DNA from: Neobacillus piezotolerans
GTDB lineage: Bacteria > Bacillota > Bacilli > Bacillales > Cytobacillaceae
NCBI RefSeq assembly: GCF_003362805.1
Contig: NZ_QNQT01000012.1
Location: forward strand, 18,325 to 82,324
Reading direction: 5' to 3'
DNA: 64,000 nucleotides
A program made the translations under genes and the position numbers. Shown in pieces: positions 9,062 through 18,033 of the stretch. The notes below the pieces were generated by a model, which was not told the origin of the DNA, did no database searches, and worked only from the letters and a program-made list of their open reading frames with translations. Numbering within the stretch: position 1 is the first letter of the stretch; each line of letters begins with the position of its first letter.

Positions 9062-9457
9062 TCAAACGAGAAGCTGATTGGCCGCGGGTGCAAACACACT
9101 AAAAATGGAATCGGCGCATTTTCGCCCTGGCAGGAAGGAATCGAACCCAAACGGAAAAAAAAGGCCATAGTAACGGAGATTTTCGGCATTTTTCAAAAAA
9201 AGCGCCCTGTGATGGTCAATGGGTTTGGGTGATTCAAGGATGGAAATCAGTGTTTGCAGGCTTGCCATGACATAGAAGGCATCACGTAACGTTCCGTAGG
9301 CGTCCTGGCTGCTTTCATTATGTAGCACTCCAAGCCTTTCAAATTCTTTAATTTCCCGATCGGAAAAATACCTTGGCATTATGCCTGAGTAAAAATACTT
9401 GATCAAATCACCGATTTCTTCCTCCTGGCCAGGCGTCGAGGCAAAAACGATTTTCAC
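9062..9457 (-). CDS. yhcU: YhcU-like protein (DUF5365 type)
   Basis: A 131-residue soluble protein starting at a GTG (9457) with AAGGTGG upstream. The pattern MKIVFASTPGQEEEIGDLI, the central ASLQTLISILE and the later YYGLFFPFGFDSFL and NQLLV match what I recall of B. subtilis YhcU, a protein of unknown function. It is divergent from the YhcT-like pseudouridine synthase, as in the B. subtilis yhcT-yhcU neighbourhood. No enzymatic motif can be seen. Confidence 0.72.
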   Translation of the reverse strand: MKIVFASTPGQEEEIGDLIKYFYSGIMPRYFSDREIKEFERLGVLHNESSQDAYGTLRDAFYVMASLQTLISILESPKPIDHHRALFLKNAENLRYYGLFFPFGFDSFLPGRKCADSIFSVFAPAANQLLV

Positions 9458-9587
9458 GGAAAGACCACCTTTGTTACAATTGTAATACTGACGTAATATA
9501 TCCTAAGAATAGCACATTCAGAACTGTAAATAGGATGGTAATTTCATCCACATACATCCAAAAGTGGGAACAGAAAGGAGCGTACAT

Positions 9588-10508
9588 ATGCTGCATACCA
9601 AAAGAGCGGGAAATTACCTTGAATTGGCAATTCCCGATGCCTGGGATGGAATAAAAACCGCGCAGATTTTCAAGGAAAAATGGGGGGTTCCGAAAAAAAT
9701 CGCCCACAATTTCAGGATGGAAGGCAAAGTTCTTTTGAAGGGTACAAAAGTGGATTGGGAAACACCATTGCCTAAGGGAACTAAAATCCATATCTTGCTA
9801 TTCGGGGACGAGCTTCCAGAAATTCAGCCCTTTTTCATGGAATTGGGCATTCTTTATGAGGACAGCCATTTGCTGATTATCAATAAGCCGCCCTATATCA
9901 ATACCCATCCAAACTCCCCCGGGGACAACGAAACGCTTGTCAATGGGGTTTCCGCCTACCTCCAGGCTTCGGGGGACGGCGGATCCATCCAGCAAATCCA
10001 TCGCCTTGACCGTGATACATCCGGGGCTATCCTATTCGCCAAGCATCCTCTAGCTGGCGCCATTCTTGACAGGATGCTGGAGGAACGGGCGATCAAAAGG
10101 ACTTATATCGCTGGAGTCCAGGGAACCGGCCTGAAGAGAATGGGGACGATCAAAGAACCGATTGGAAGGGACCGCCACCATGCAACCCGGAGGAGAGTAT
10201 CAAAAACAGGCCAGGTAGCCGTAACCCATTATAAAGTTTTAAAAGCTGACCATGAAAAAGGGTTGACATTGGTTTCCTGCTGGCTTGAGACAGGCAGGAC
10301 CCACCAAATCCGGGTCCATTTCAGCCATATGGGGCACCCATTGGCCGGGGACTTACTTTATGGGGGCAAACCAATTTTTAAACGGCAGGCCCTCCACTCG
10401 GCAAAGGTGGAATTTAACCATCCCATTACACTTGAAAAAATTGTTGTGTATGCTCCGTTCCCGGACGAGCTGGCGATGTTCAAAGGCATTGATTTGGAGA
10501 AGATTTAA
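9588..10508 (+). CDS. yhcT: RluA-family rRNA pseudouridine synthase (YhcT-like)
   Basis: A 306-residue pseudouridine synthase of the RluA/RluD class. The catalytic aspartate is in the motif HRLDRDTSGAILFAKH, followed by the family motif LETGRTHQIRVHFSHMGHPLAGDLLYGG. An N-terminal S4-like part (about 1-85) precedes the catalytic domain. The ATG at 9588 is preceded by GAAAGGAG; an in-frame GTG at 9564 lies before that site and is less likely. The target uridine in rRNA cannot be inferred. B. subtilis YhcT is the likely orthologue by length and by its YhcU-like neighbour. Confidence 0.9.
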   Translation: MLHTKRAGNYLELAIPDAWDGIKTAQIFKEKWGVPKKIAHNFRMEGKVLLKGTKVDWETPLPKGTKIHILLFGDELPEIQPFFMELGILYEDSHLLIINKPPYINTHPNSPGDNETLVNGVSAYLQASGDGGSIQQIHRLDRDTSGAILFAKHPLAGAILDRMLEERAIKRTYIAGVQGTGLKRMGTIKEPIGRDRHHATRRRVSKTGQVAVTHYKVLKADHEKGLTLVSCWLETGRTHQIRVHFSHMGHPLAGDLLYGGKPIFKRQALHSAKVEFNHPITLEKIVVYAPFPDELAMFKGIDLEKI

Positions 10509-10540
10509 GCGATAATCAGGTTCTTCTAATTTCCCACACA

Positions 10541-10567
10541 AAAAAAGGCCTCCCATATAGGGAGGCC
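10541..10567 (-). terminator. Terminator of the GlsB-like gene
   Basis: Perfect 8-bp stem GGCCTCCC/GGGAGGCC with a seven-T run on the minus strand, just after the stop at 10578. Confidence 0.88.
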
Positions 10568-10577
10568 CCGCTGATTA

Positions 10578-10835
10578 TTAATGATTTGACCTTCGGAAGC
10601 TTTTCATAATCAGGCTTAGCAGGAAAACAAGGATTACTGCTCCAATTATGGCCGGAATTATTGCAAAGTCCGCTACTACAGGACCCCAGTCACCGAAAAT
10701 CGCTGTACCCAACCATGCGCCTACGAAACCTGCAATAATATTACCTATAATTCCGCCCGGAACATCCCTGCCTACGATCATCCCTGCTAGCCAACCGATG
10801 ATTCCTCCAATAATTAATGCCCAAAGAAAACTCAT
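10578..10835 (-). CDS. GlsB/YeaQ/YmgE-family stress membrane protein (YwzA-like)
   Basis: An 85-residue, very hydrophobic protein with three predicted helices rich in glycine (LIIGGIIGWLAGMIVGRD, NIIAGFVGAWLG, AIIPAIIGAVILVFLL). This is the signature of the transglycosylase-associated/GlsB family. The cytosolic end is basic (KSFRRSNH). AAGGAGTGAATTTAA precedes the ATG. Family members, including B. subtilis YwzA, are general-stress induced; a possible SigB promoter is noted upstream. The biochemical role is unknown. Confidence 0.88.
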   Translation of the reverse strand: MSFLWALIIGGIIGWLAGMIVGRDVPGGIIGNIIAGFVGAWLGTAIFGDWGPVVADFAIIPAIIGAVILVFLLSLIMKSFRRSNH

Positions 10836-10882
10836 TTAAATTCACTCCTTGAAAAGTAGTTGTTTTGTATAGTGCGCCTTTG

Positions 10883-10907
10883 TATTCCGGCTGCTGCAGC
10901 CACAAAC
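10883..10907 (-). promoter_or_regulatory. Possible SigB promoter for the GlsB-like gene
   Basis: On the minus strand GTTTGT, a 13-base spacer, then GGAATA resembles the SigB consensus GTTTAA-N12-15-GGGTAT. It lies about 50 bases before the ATG. Two mismatches in each box make this tentative. Confidence 0.3.
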
Positions 10908-11045
10908 AGCTTTGGTGTAACATCTGGGACGCCTTCGCCCGCTGTTGTTTTTCCTAACTGTTTGTACCATTAAAATACCCCCATTTTATTAAAATAAACA
11001 CAATCAATTTTTCTCCATATCAAGGGGCAATATAACAGTTCCTAC

Positions 11046-11075
11046 TAAAAAAAGCCGCCGAGGGCTCGGCAGGCT
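11046..11075 (-). terminator. Terminator of the aldo/keto reductase gene
   Basis: Stem AGCC-GCCGAG pairs with CTCGGC-GGCT, followed by a seven-T run on the minus strand. Confidence 0.82.
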
Positions 11076-11098
11076 AGAAATCATGCAGTGTACGGCAA

Positions 11099-11926
11099 TT
11101 AAAAAGCGAAATTGTCCGGATCCGCCCCAAAGCGCGTGCCCGCATCCAGTTTGTTAATTAAATCCATGTCATTCATTAAAAGTTCAAAATCGAATATATC
11201 TGCGTTCTCCTTTAGTCTGGAAGGTGTTATAGACTTTGGAATGACTGCTACGCCATTTTGCAAATGCCAGCGAAGTATGACTTGCGCGGGCGATTTTCCA
11301 TATTTTTCAGCGATAGCCGTAAGGATTGGGTCAGCGAGGATTCTTCCTCTCGCAAGGGGTGACCAAGCCTGGACAAGAATATCATTTTTTTCACAAAACT
11401 GCCTAAGTTCCTTTTGGGCAAGTACGGGGTGAAGTTCAACCTGATTGACAGCCGGCTTTAGCTTGCTTTGCCCCATTACATCCTCAAGATGGTGGATATT
11501 GAAATTGCTGACTCCGATAGCACGTACTTTGCCTTCCTCATAAATCTTTTCAAGTGCTCTCCAAGTATCCATATATTTTCCCTTTACCGGCCAGTGAACC
11601 AGGTATAAGTCAATATACTCAAGCCCCAGTCTCCTGAGGCTCGTTTCAAAAGCCTTCATAGTTGAATCGTAACCTTGGTCGCTGTTCCATACTTTTGTCG
11701 TGATAAAAATGTCTTCGCGCGGCAATCCGCTTTCGCGTATAGCCCGGCCGACTCCCTCTTCATTCTGATAAAGCGCCGCCGTATCAATCAGCCTGTAACC
11801 CAGTCTGAGCGCTTCGGCAACAACCCCTTCAACTTGGGCTCCTTCCTCTACCTTATAAACGCCAAGCCCAAAATACGGTATGACAACTCCATTGTGCAGC
11901 TTTGCAGTTTCGTTTATTGAATCCAT
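11099..11926 (-). CDS. Aldo/keto reductase (YvgN/YtbE type)
   Basis: A 275-residue NADPH-dependent reductase with the complete catalytic tetrad D48, Y53, K78 and H111 (motifs RLIDTAALYQNEEGVG, FITTKVW, LYLVHWP), and a C-terminal cofactor block with RWHLQNGVAVIPKS. These cytosolic barrel enzymes reduce aldehydes such as methylglyoxal or glyoxal. AAGGAGGGTGATTAA lies just before the ATG. It is a single-gene unit between two terminators. The physiological substrate cannot be told from sequence. Confidence 0.93.
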   Translation of the reverse strand: MDSINETAKLHNGVVIPYFGLGVYKVEEGAQVEGVVAEALRLGYRLIDTAALYQNEEGVGRAIRESGLPREDIFITTKVWNSDQGYDSTMKAFETSLRRLGLEYIDLYLVHWPVKGKYMDTWRALEKIYEEGKVRAIGVSNFNIHHLEDVMGQSKLKPAVNQVELHPVLAQKELRQFCEKNDILVQAWSPLARGRILADPILTAIAEKYGKSPAQVILRWHLQNGVAVIPKSITPSRLKENADIFDFELLMNDMDLINKLDAGTRFGADPDNFAF

Positions 11927-12210
11927 TTAATCACCCTCCTTGTACCTTATACAGATTTTACATTCAATGTCCGGGAGTTGCACACTATATAGAAGGAACT
12001 TTTCCCTGCCTGGATAGTTTTATTGCTTAAATGGAGGATATATTTAAAGAAGGAATTGCTTTACTAAATTGAAAAACTCAAATGTTTTCTACCGGAAATG
12101 TTAAGTTTTTGTAAATAAAACGTAAAGTACTTTTCAATTGCTTCATATTTAATTTACAATAATTCAGCTTGGCACAATTATGAAAACGCAATAATAAACG
12201 GGGGTAATCC

Positions 12211-12831
12211 ATGATGGCTTTTAAAAAGAATGACAAGTTCACAGCCCTTCTTAGTGAAATTGCCGCGAACCTAAAAGAAAGCACCAATTATTTTACAGAC
12301 TATAAGCTGAAAAACGTTAGCGACCTAAAGACTTTTTCGGAAAGTATGAAAGAGTATGAATCCAAAGGCGATACGTATATCCATTCTGTCATCAAGGAAC
12401 TGAATGATGCTTTCATTACGCCAATTGAAAGGGAAGACATCCTTCATCTATCCAACAGCATGGATGATGTTCTTGACGGTCTGGAGCATTGCGCTGCACT
12501 TTTCGAAATGTATTCCATAACGGATGCAGATGATTATATGCTGCAATTTACTTCGGCTATCCAGAGCAGTGTCATTGAAATTGAGAAGGCCATAACCCTT
12601 CTTGCGGCAAAAAAACTGCTTCAAATCCGTGAGCATGCAATCGCCATTAAAGATTATGAGTCTAAATGCGATGGAATCTTAAGGCAGTCAATCAAGCATT
12701 TATTCTCCGTTGAAAAGGATCCAATCCGCATTATCCAATACAAAGAGATTTACGAAACACTGGAAGACATCGCGGACAGCTGCCAGGGCGTTGCGAACAC
12801 TCTCGAAACCATTATCATGAAAAATGCCTAA
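12211..12831 (+). CDS. DUF47-family phosphate-transport accessory protein (YkaA)
   Basis: A 206-residue, mostly helical protein of the PhoU-like DUF47 family (starts MMAFKKNDKFTALLSEIA; internal EREDILHLSNSMDDVLDG; C-terminal EIYETLEDIADSCQGVANT). Such proteins are encoded just before low-affinity Pit transporters and are thought to tune phosphate uptake or polyphosphate handling. It lies 11 bases upstream of pit in what is clearly one operon. ACGGGGGTAATCC precedes two adjacent ATG codons at 12211 and 12214; either could be used. Confidence 0.9.
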   Translation: MMAFKKNDKFTALLSEIAANLKESTNYFTDYKLKNVSDLKTFSESMKEYESKGDTYIHSVIKELNDAFITPIEREDILHLSNSMDDVLDGLEHCAALFEMYSITDADDYMLQFTSAIQSSVIEIEKAITLLAAKKLLQIREHAIAIKDYESKCDGILRQSIKHLFSVEKDPIRIIQYKEIYETLEDIADSCQGVANTLETIIMKNA

Positions 12832-12842
12832 GGAGCTAAACG

Positions 12843-13850
12843 ATGGATTATATATTTATCTTAACCATAGCTATTGTAATTTTGGCTCTTGCGTTTGATT
12901 TCATTAACGGTTTTCATGATACGGCAAATGCAATCGCCACTTCGGTGTCGACCAAGGCATTAAGGCCGCGGCATGCGATCATCCTGGCTGCCGTCATGAA
13001 CTTCGTCGGCGCGATGACCTTCACCGGGGTCGCAAAAACAATTACAAAGGATATTGTGGACCCATTCACCCTTCAGAATGGTACTGTCGTGATTATGGCA
13101 GCCCTCCTGTCGGGAATTACATGGAACCTTCTCACCTGGTATTTTGGAATCCCGAGCAGCTCTTCTCACACATTAATCGGTTCGATCGCGGGGGCGGCAA
13201 TTGCCTCTTCCGGGTTCAGTATAATTGAATACAAGGGTTTCCTGAAAATTCTCCAAGCCTTGATTTTCTCACCGATTCTGGCTTTTGTCGTAGGTTATAT
13301 TGTTTATTCGATTTTTAAATTCGTTTTTAAGGATGCGAACCTGACCAAAACCAACCGGAACTTCAGGATGATCCAGATTGGGACGGCAGCGCTTCAGTCC
13401 TATACCCATGGAACCAACGATGCCCAGAAGGCAATGGGTATCATAACGATGGCCCTGATTGCTAATGGATACGTCCAATCTTCGGATATCCCGTTCTGGG
13501 TACAGTTAGCCTGCGCAACTGCGATGGGCCTTGGAACATCAATCGGCGGCTGGAAAATCATCAAGACTGTCGGCGGGAAAATTATGAAAATCAGGCCAAT
13601 CAATGGAGTCGCTGCCGACCTGACCGGCGCTATGATTATCTTTGGGGCAACCTATATCCATTTACCTGTCAGTACGACACACGTTATCTCTTCCGGTATC
13701 CTCGGTGTGGGGGCTTCCCATCGCCTAAAAGGGGTAAAATGGGGGACGGCCCAAACGATGCTCCTAACATGGGTCATCACTTTGCCAATATCAGCGGCCA
13801 TTGCGGCAACTTTCTTTTACATCCTTAATGCACTTTTGCCTAACTTCTAA
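12843..13850 (+). CDS. pit: Low-affinity inorganic phosphate transporter
   Basis: A 335-residue membrane permease of the PiT family, importing phosphate as a metal-phosphate complex with H+. Both halves carry the family signature: DFINGFHDTANAIATSVST with GIPSSSSHTLIGSIAG in the first, and HGTNDAQKAMG with LPVSTTHVISSGILG in the second. About ten hydrophobic segments are visible. AAGGAGCTAAACG precedes the ATG. It is co-transcribed with the DUF47 gene upstream and closed by a terminator. Confidence 0.95.
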   Translation: MDYIFILTIAIVILALAFDFINGFHDTANAIATSVSTKALRPRHAIILAAVMNFVGAMTFTGVAKTITKDIVDPFTLQNGTVVIMAALLSGITWNLLTWYFGIPSSSSHTLIGSIAGAAIASSGFSIIEYKGFLKILQALIFSPILAFVVGYIVYSIFKFVFKDANLTKTNRNFRMIQIGTAALQSYTHGTNDAQKAMGIITMALIANGYVQSSDIPFWVQLACATAMGLGTSIGGWKIIKTVGGKIMKIRPINGVAADLTGAMIIFGATYIHLPVSTTHVISSGILGVGASHRLKGVKWGTAQTMLLTWVITLPISAAIAATFFYILNALLPNF

Positions 13851-13856
13851 TATAGT

Positions 13857-13893
13857 AAAAAGGGGCCTTCCAACTGGTAAAGGCCCCTTTCCT
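13857..13893. terminator. Convergent terminator between pit and the M29-like peptidase
   Basis: Eleven-bp stem AAAGGGGCCTT/AAGGCCCCTTT; the T-run is best on the minus strand, where it ends the iclR-peptidase unit. Confidence 0.85.
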
Positions 13894-13906
13894 TATTGAT
13901 AAATCG

Positions 13907-14836
13907 CTAACTTAAATGCAGCTTTTTGCCATCTATTTTTACAATCGGTTCGGTAATGACACAGTCTATGTGGACTCCCGCTTCATTCATACCGCCGAAC
14001 GGTTTGTTGCTGCCAAAGGCGATATGGACCGTACCATATACCTTTTCATCTTCCAGGACATTGCCGGTCAACCTTGCCTTTTTATTGGTGCCAATCCCGA
14101 ATTCCGCGATAATCCTGCCGTTCCCGTCACCCAGAATTTCGAGCAAGCGCTTTCCTTCTTCTCCGGCCGCGTCCGTCAATCTACCATTTTCTACCGTTAA
14201 TAAAACAGGTTCGCTCACGACACCAATACCCGCAATAGATCCGTCGACCAATATTGTTCCATTCGCAGAATCCTCGATAGGAGCGATATAACTCTCCCCT
14301 GACGGAAGATTCCCTGACTCCCCCTTATTTCGAAAGACGCCTGTGCTTGGAATACCCTGGCGCCCTTTAATGGAAAAAGTCAAACTGGAATTGCCTTTCG
14401 AAATGGTTACAGATTCTCCCTCATGAAGTAGCTGGCAGTATTCATTGGTAAGCCTTTCGACTTCCGAATAGTCCGCTGTGATGGCACCTTCCTGCAGCAT
14501 GTCCATTGTTATTCCAGGCATTGTCGCCACCCGAGCCCCAGCGGACGACGCTTCCTTCCTTGCTTTTGTATGAGTAAGGGAGTGATGTGTAATGCAAAGG
14601 ACTACGTCCGCTGCTTTCATTGCATCTGCAACGGCCTGCGGGGGTTCCTCGCCGGACTTTTTTCGTGTCATCATCTTCATCAGCATCGTTTCATTTCCCA
14701 GTGAAGCCGCCGCTTCATAAAAAACATTTGCAACTTCGTTTGAATCAGGATCCGAAACAACTATTATTTGTTCATTTTCCTGAATGCTTAAATTTGATTT
14801 CAAAATTGATTTGGCTGTTTCAAGTAAATCCGACAA
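13907..14836 (-). CDS. M29-like aminopeptidase family protein (short form)
   Basis: A 309-residue protein related to the M29 aminopeptidase T/AmpS family (COG2309): an N-terminal Rossmann-like part (IIVVSDPDSNEVANVFYEAA) and a C-terminal part with EFGIGTNKKARLTGNVLEDEK..GTVHIAFG.NKPFGG and HIDCVI, which holds the family's metal ligands. Classical members are about 400 residues, so this is a compact subtype. The start is TTG at 14836 with AGGAGG nine bases upstream; no better ATG exists. It lies 18 bases after iclR and shares its transcript, which ties it to the peptide-import island. Confidence 0.75.
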   Translation of the reverse strand: MSDLLETAKSILKSNLSIQENEQIIVVSDPDSNEVANVFYEAAASLGNETMLMKMMTRKKSGEEPPQAVADAMKAADVVLCITHHSLTHTKARKEASSAGARVATMPGITMDMLQEGAITADYSEVERLTNEYCQLLHEGESVTISKGNSSLTFSIKGRQGIPSTGVFRNKGESGNLPSGESYIAPIEDSANGTILVDGSIAGIGVVSEPVLLTVENGRLTDAAGEEGKRLLEILGDGNGRIIAEFGIGTNKKARLTGNVLEDEKVYGTVHIAFGSNKPFGGMNEAGVHIDCVITEPIVKIDGKKLHLS

Positions 14837-14854
14837 TTTCCCATCCTCCTGCCT

Positions 14855-15616
14855 CTAAACTTTTAATTTCAGTTGATACCTTTCTATGACACTGCGAACC
14901 TCATCCCTTGCAGCCATTAGCAATGGAAGGTATTCGTTCACTTTATCATCCGTCATCCTGTAAACTGGGCCAGAAACGGTAATGGAACCAATGATTTCTC
15001 CCCGGTCAAACAGTGGAACGGCGACAGCAATAACATCAGAAGTGTATTCCCCTTGGCTTTTCGCCCATCCTCGTTCCCTGATATGTTCAAGTTCCGCTTT
15101 AAGCTCATCGGGGTTTGTCATCGTCGTTTTCGTATATTTCACCAAATCGGAATGGATGACTTCTTCAATGAAATCCTGAGGCATATAGGACAAAATGGTC
15201 CGATAGGAAGCGCCAACATATAAAGGGGCCCTGCTTCCCGCGGTGACAGAAAATTTCACCTTGTTTTCCGGTTCCACCACATCAAGTGTAACGGCCTCAT
15301 TCCTGTCTAAGACTGTCAAAAAAATTGATTCACCGGTTTTGTCCCGAAGCCGTTCCAGGATCGGACGAATTAAATTCGTTACATTAAGGCTCTCATACAT
15401 AATCATGCCTAACTCCCATGTTGCATAGCCAAGGGAATATTTTTTTGTTTCCTTATCCTTTGAAATAAACCTATTTTTCTCTAACGTTTCAAGGATGCGG
15501 TAAATATTCGTATGGTTCAGGCCCATTTCATTGGCGAGTTCCCGCCCTCCCCAAACTGGCCGCTCTTTTGTAAACATCCTCAAGACTTTCAATGCCAAAT
15601 CCAATGTTTTTAGCAC
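14855..15616 (-). CDS. IclR-family transcriptional regulator
   Basis: A 253-residue regulator: N-terminal winged HTH (about 1-65, GGRELANEMGLNHTNIYRIL) and C-terminal IclR effector-binding domain (about 80-250, with GSRAPLYVGASYRTILSYMP and AVAVPLFDRGEIIGSITVSGP). The start is GTG at 15616 preceded by GGGGGAGGAACTAT. Position beside and co-orientation with the transporter and hydrolase genes make it the likely pathway regulator. Two near-identical candidate operators flank the divergent promoters at 21.9-22.1 kb. Effector unknown. Confidence 0.92.
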   Translation of the reverse strand: MLKTLDLALKVLRMFTKERPVWGGRELANEMGLNHTNIYRILETLEKNRFISKDKETKKYSLGYATWELGMIMYESLNVTNLIRPILERLRDKTGESIFLTVLDRNEAVTLDVVEPENKVKFSVTAGSRAPLYVGASYRTILSYMPQDFIEEVIHSDLVKYTKTTMTNPDELKAELEHIRERGWAKSQGEYTSDVIAVAVPLFDRGEIIGSITVSGPVYRMTDDKVNEYLPLLMAARDEVRSVIERYQLKLKV

Positions 15617-15702
15617 ATAGTTCCTCCCCCTTCAAAACCATTCGGCAATTCCCATTACATCTCTAATTCTGGTAAAAAGCAATCGTTTTTTCAATAATAA
15701 AC

Positions 15703-15752
15703 AGTTATCCCGCCAATCTCCAAGGGAGGGAATGGTTTGGACAGGATAACTG
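15703..15752 (-). terminator. Possible hairpin between M20 gene and iclR
   Basis: CAGTTATCC and GGATAACTG form a perfect 9-bp inverted repeat around a 30-odd base loop, then TTTATTATT on the minus strand. It could end the transporter operon before iclR; the T-run is poor. Confidence 0.35.
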
Positions 15753-15796
15753 CATGGAAATACAAGCCAGTATTATTATAACTCGGCTGCTTTACC

Positions 15797-17068
15797 CTAT
15801 TTATTTTCATAAAGAAAATCGATAACCGCGGCGGCGTACACTTTCGCGCAGCGGACGATGTCTTCCACTTGTACCTTCTCATTGTAACCATGGATGCTTG
15901 GGAGATAGGCTGGCCCGTATTGCAGCACAGGGATATCATACTCCCTGAAGTGGCGCGCGTCGCTGCTAGCCCATTGCATGACTCCGTACGCATTTTCCCC
16001 AGTAACGAATGTAATGTTATCAACAATGGAGCGGCAGACTGGATCCTCGGCGGATGTGTGGTTTGCATTGCTCCTGAAGCCGAATTGACGGATTTCATAA
16101 CGGATGCCAAGCCCATCAAGTTCTTTTTTCAGGTAAGCGGTAACCTCATCCTGTGTGACGCCGAATGGAAGGCGGCAGTCAACCTGGACCTTACAGCTCT
16201 CTGGAATGACATTGGATTTTGTACCGCCCTGGATTGTGCCAACATTGACCGTAATTCGCTCGAGTACAGGCTGGAACTTCTCCCGGTCCTCTTCCACTTC
16301 TCGCATATACCGTTGGGAAACTTCGATTAAGCCTTTTACCTCTTCAGGAATGGTGATTTTCATATCCCATAATGACCTGATTTTTTCAATCGCCTCGATC
16401 GCATCGACAATGGCATTGCCGCCCGCGACCGGGGATAAACTGCCGTGTCCAGGTGTGCCGAAGACTTCCAGCTCAAACCAGTAGGAGCCCTTTTGCCCGA
16501 TGGTCGGATTCAGAGGGGAAGATGGTTCCGCAATCAGGCAGCCATCACCTTTTACTAATCCCTTTTCAAGCAGCCACGGAACACCAAATTCCCCACCTGT
16601 TTCTTCATCAGGAACGATTGCCAATGTCAGCTTTCCTGGCAGGTCGATATTTAAACGTTTTAATAACGCAAAGGCGAATATGATGCCCCCCAGTCCGGCT
16701 TTCATATCACTCGCTCCCCTTCCAAGGAGCCAGCCATCCACTACTTCACCAGAGAATGGATCAAAGTCCCACTTTGAACGATCTCCGGCTGGAACAACAT
16801 CAGTATGGCCGCAATAAATCAAATGCTTCCCTTCTTCGATTCCGATGCTGGAAATTAAATTGAACATTTTGTCTGCCGATTCATGCCATTCTGTTTTAAG
16901 ACCATATTTGCCTAAATATCCTTCGATAAATTTAGAAATTTCCGTTGAGTCACCCGGGGGGTTTTCACTCGGGATTTTTATCAAAGAACCGCAAAGCTCG
17001 ATCAATTCATCCTTCCTGGATTCTACCTCATCGATTAATTGCTGCTTCAACGTAGTCAAATCGCTCAT
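15797..17068 (-). CDS. M20-family metallopeptidase/deacylase (ArgE/DapE type)
   Basis: A 423-residue dizinc hydrolase of the ArgE/DapE/ACY1 group. Metal and catalytic motifs are present: HLIYCGHTDVVPAG (first His plus adjacent Asp), RGASDMKAGLGG (bridging Asp), PDEETGGEFG (catalytic Glu pair), LIAEPSS, and HGYNEKV near the C-terminus. A dimerisation domain sits in the middle. Enzymes of this group cleave N-acyl amino acids or dipeptides in the cytosol. The ATG overlaps the DUF1177 stop by four bases (ATGA), so translation is coupled. It is the last gene of the dpp-DUF1177 operon. Confidence 0.9.
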   Translation of the reverse strand: MSDLTTLKQQLIDEVESRKDELIELCGSLIKIPSENPPGDSTEISKFIEGYLGKYGLKTEWHESADKMFNLISSIGIEEGKHLIYCGHTDVVPAGDRSKWDFDPFSGEVVDGWLLGRGASDMKAGLGGIIFAFALLKRLNIDLPGKLTLAIVPDEETGGEFGVPWLLEKGLVKGDGCLIAEPSSPLNPTIGQKGSYWFELEVFGTPGHGSLSPVAGGNAIVDAIEAIEKIRSLWDMKITIPEEVKGLIEVSQRYMREVEEDREKFQPVLERITVNVGTIQGGTKSNVIPESCKVQVDCRLPFGVTQDEVTAYLKKELDGLGIRYEIRQFGFRSNANHTSAEDPVCRSIVDNITFVTGENAYGVMQWASSDARHFREYDIPVLQYGPAYLPSIHGYNEKVQVEDIVRCAKVYAAAVIDFLYENK

Positions 17069-18015
17069 CCCAATGCCACCTGATTTCCTTTAGTTTGCAA
17101 GTGATCCATTTTTCCGTACAATGCCTCCAGACGTGAAAACTCTTCCGCATCATAGAATGAGCATTTGTTTTCGCCATAAAGCTTGGCAACTTCAATGACA
17201 AAACGGACTGCCTGCTCAACATCCGCTGGATGGGTCGCGCCTGTTCCGCAGCCAGCAACCGCTGTTTCGGTTGTAATGGCCACGCCGACCACCGGGCTCT
17301 TGGTCGCGACTGCGGGCTGAAGGATGCTATTTACGTGATAGACGCCATTTCCGTAAGGGGTGATGTCCTGGGTTGTAATCGGCAATGTTACCGGCAGGAT
17401 CCCGGCTGATTGGGTATAAATATGAAGCAGGTCGCTGCTTATTTTCAAAATGTATCCTTCTTTAACTGTAGGAGTAATCGCAAAGCCTTTATGGTTTGTG
17501 ATTATATTTCCTTTGGTAGTATCAATCGATAGGATGGCATCCATTTCTTCTGTCACTTCATATTGATTCATTGTCAGGATATCTACTGGTGAATCCATGA
17601 ATGGAACCGGGTCATGCGGCAGTGTTGGCGCAGTCGGGCAAATATGGGTGGTCAGGATAATATCTCCCTTAAGCTTGTCTCCTTTTCCCGCCATATCAAG
17701 AATTTTTCCCGCGGCGGCTATACAGGACAAGGCGCCGTCCCCATCAGAAACAAATCCCTTTACTTCAGGGCGCGCGCCGATTCCTCCAAGGCGGCCTATG
17801 ATCCCTAAAGTTGGAGCTGTACCCCCTTTTGACTTCCCGTCTACTCCAGCGATCACAATTTTAACAAAATCGGTTGACCCGGCTTTTCCCTCGACGGTTT
17901 GGACGGTAATATCCGCTTCAGGGGAAATTCCTTCAATGTATGCTTTAATATCGTTTCCTGTTACATTGATGTTGTCCATTACTTCCAAAACTTCAATAAC
18001 ATGCTTCAATGACAT
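17065..18015 (-). CDS. DUF1177 domain protein
   Basis: A 316-residue protein that I recognise as the DUF1177 family (MSLKHVIEVLEVMDNINVTG; HICPTAPTLPHDPVPFMDSP; GVAITTETAVAGCGTGATHP). The function is not known. The sequence is rich in Gly/Thr/Asp loops, with no signal peptide or membrane segment, so it should be cytosolic. GGAGGAATTCAACT precedes the ATG. It follows the ABC ATPase gene by 18 bases and overlaps the M20 gene by four. With an AroM homologue in the divergent arm, the context points to catabolism of the transported compound. Confidence 0.82.
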   Translation of the reverse strand: MSLKHVIEVLEVMDNINVTGNDIKAYIEGISPEADITVQTVEGKAGSTDFVKIVIAGVDGKSKGGTAPTLGIIGRLGGIGARPEVKGFVSDGDGALSCIAAAGKILDMAGKGDKLKGDIILTTHICPTAPTLPHDPVPFMDSPVDILTMNQYEVTEEMDAILSIDTTKGNIITNHKGFAITPTVKEGYILKISSDLLHIYTQSAGILPVTLPITTQDITPYGNGVYHVNSILQPAVATKSPVVGVAITTETAVAGCGTGATHPADVEQAVRFVIEVAKLYGENKCSFYDAEEFSRLEALYGKMDHLQTKGNQVALG

Positions 18016-18033
18016 AGTTGAATTCCTCCAAAA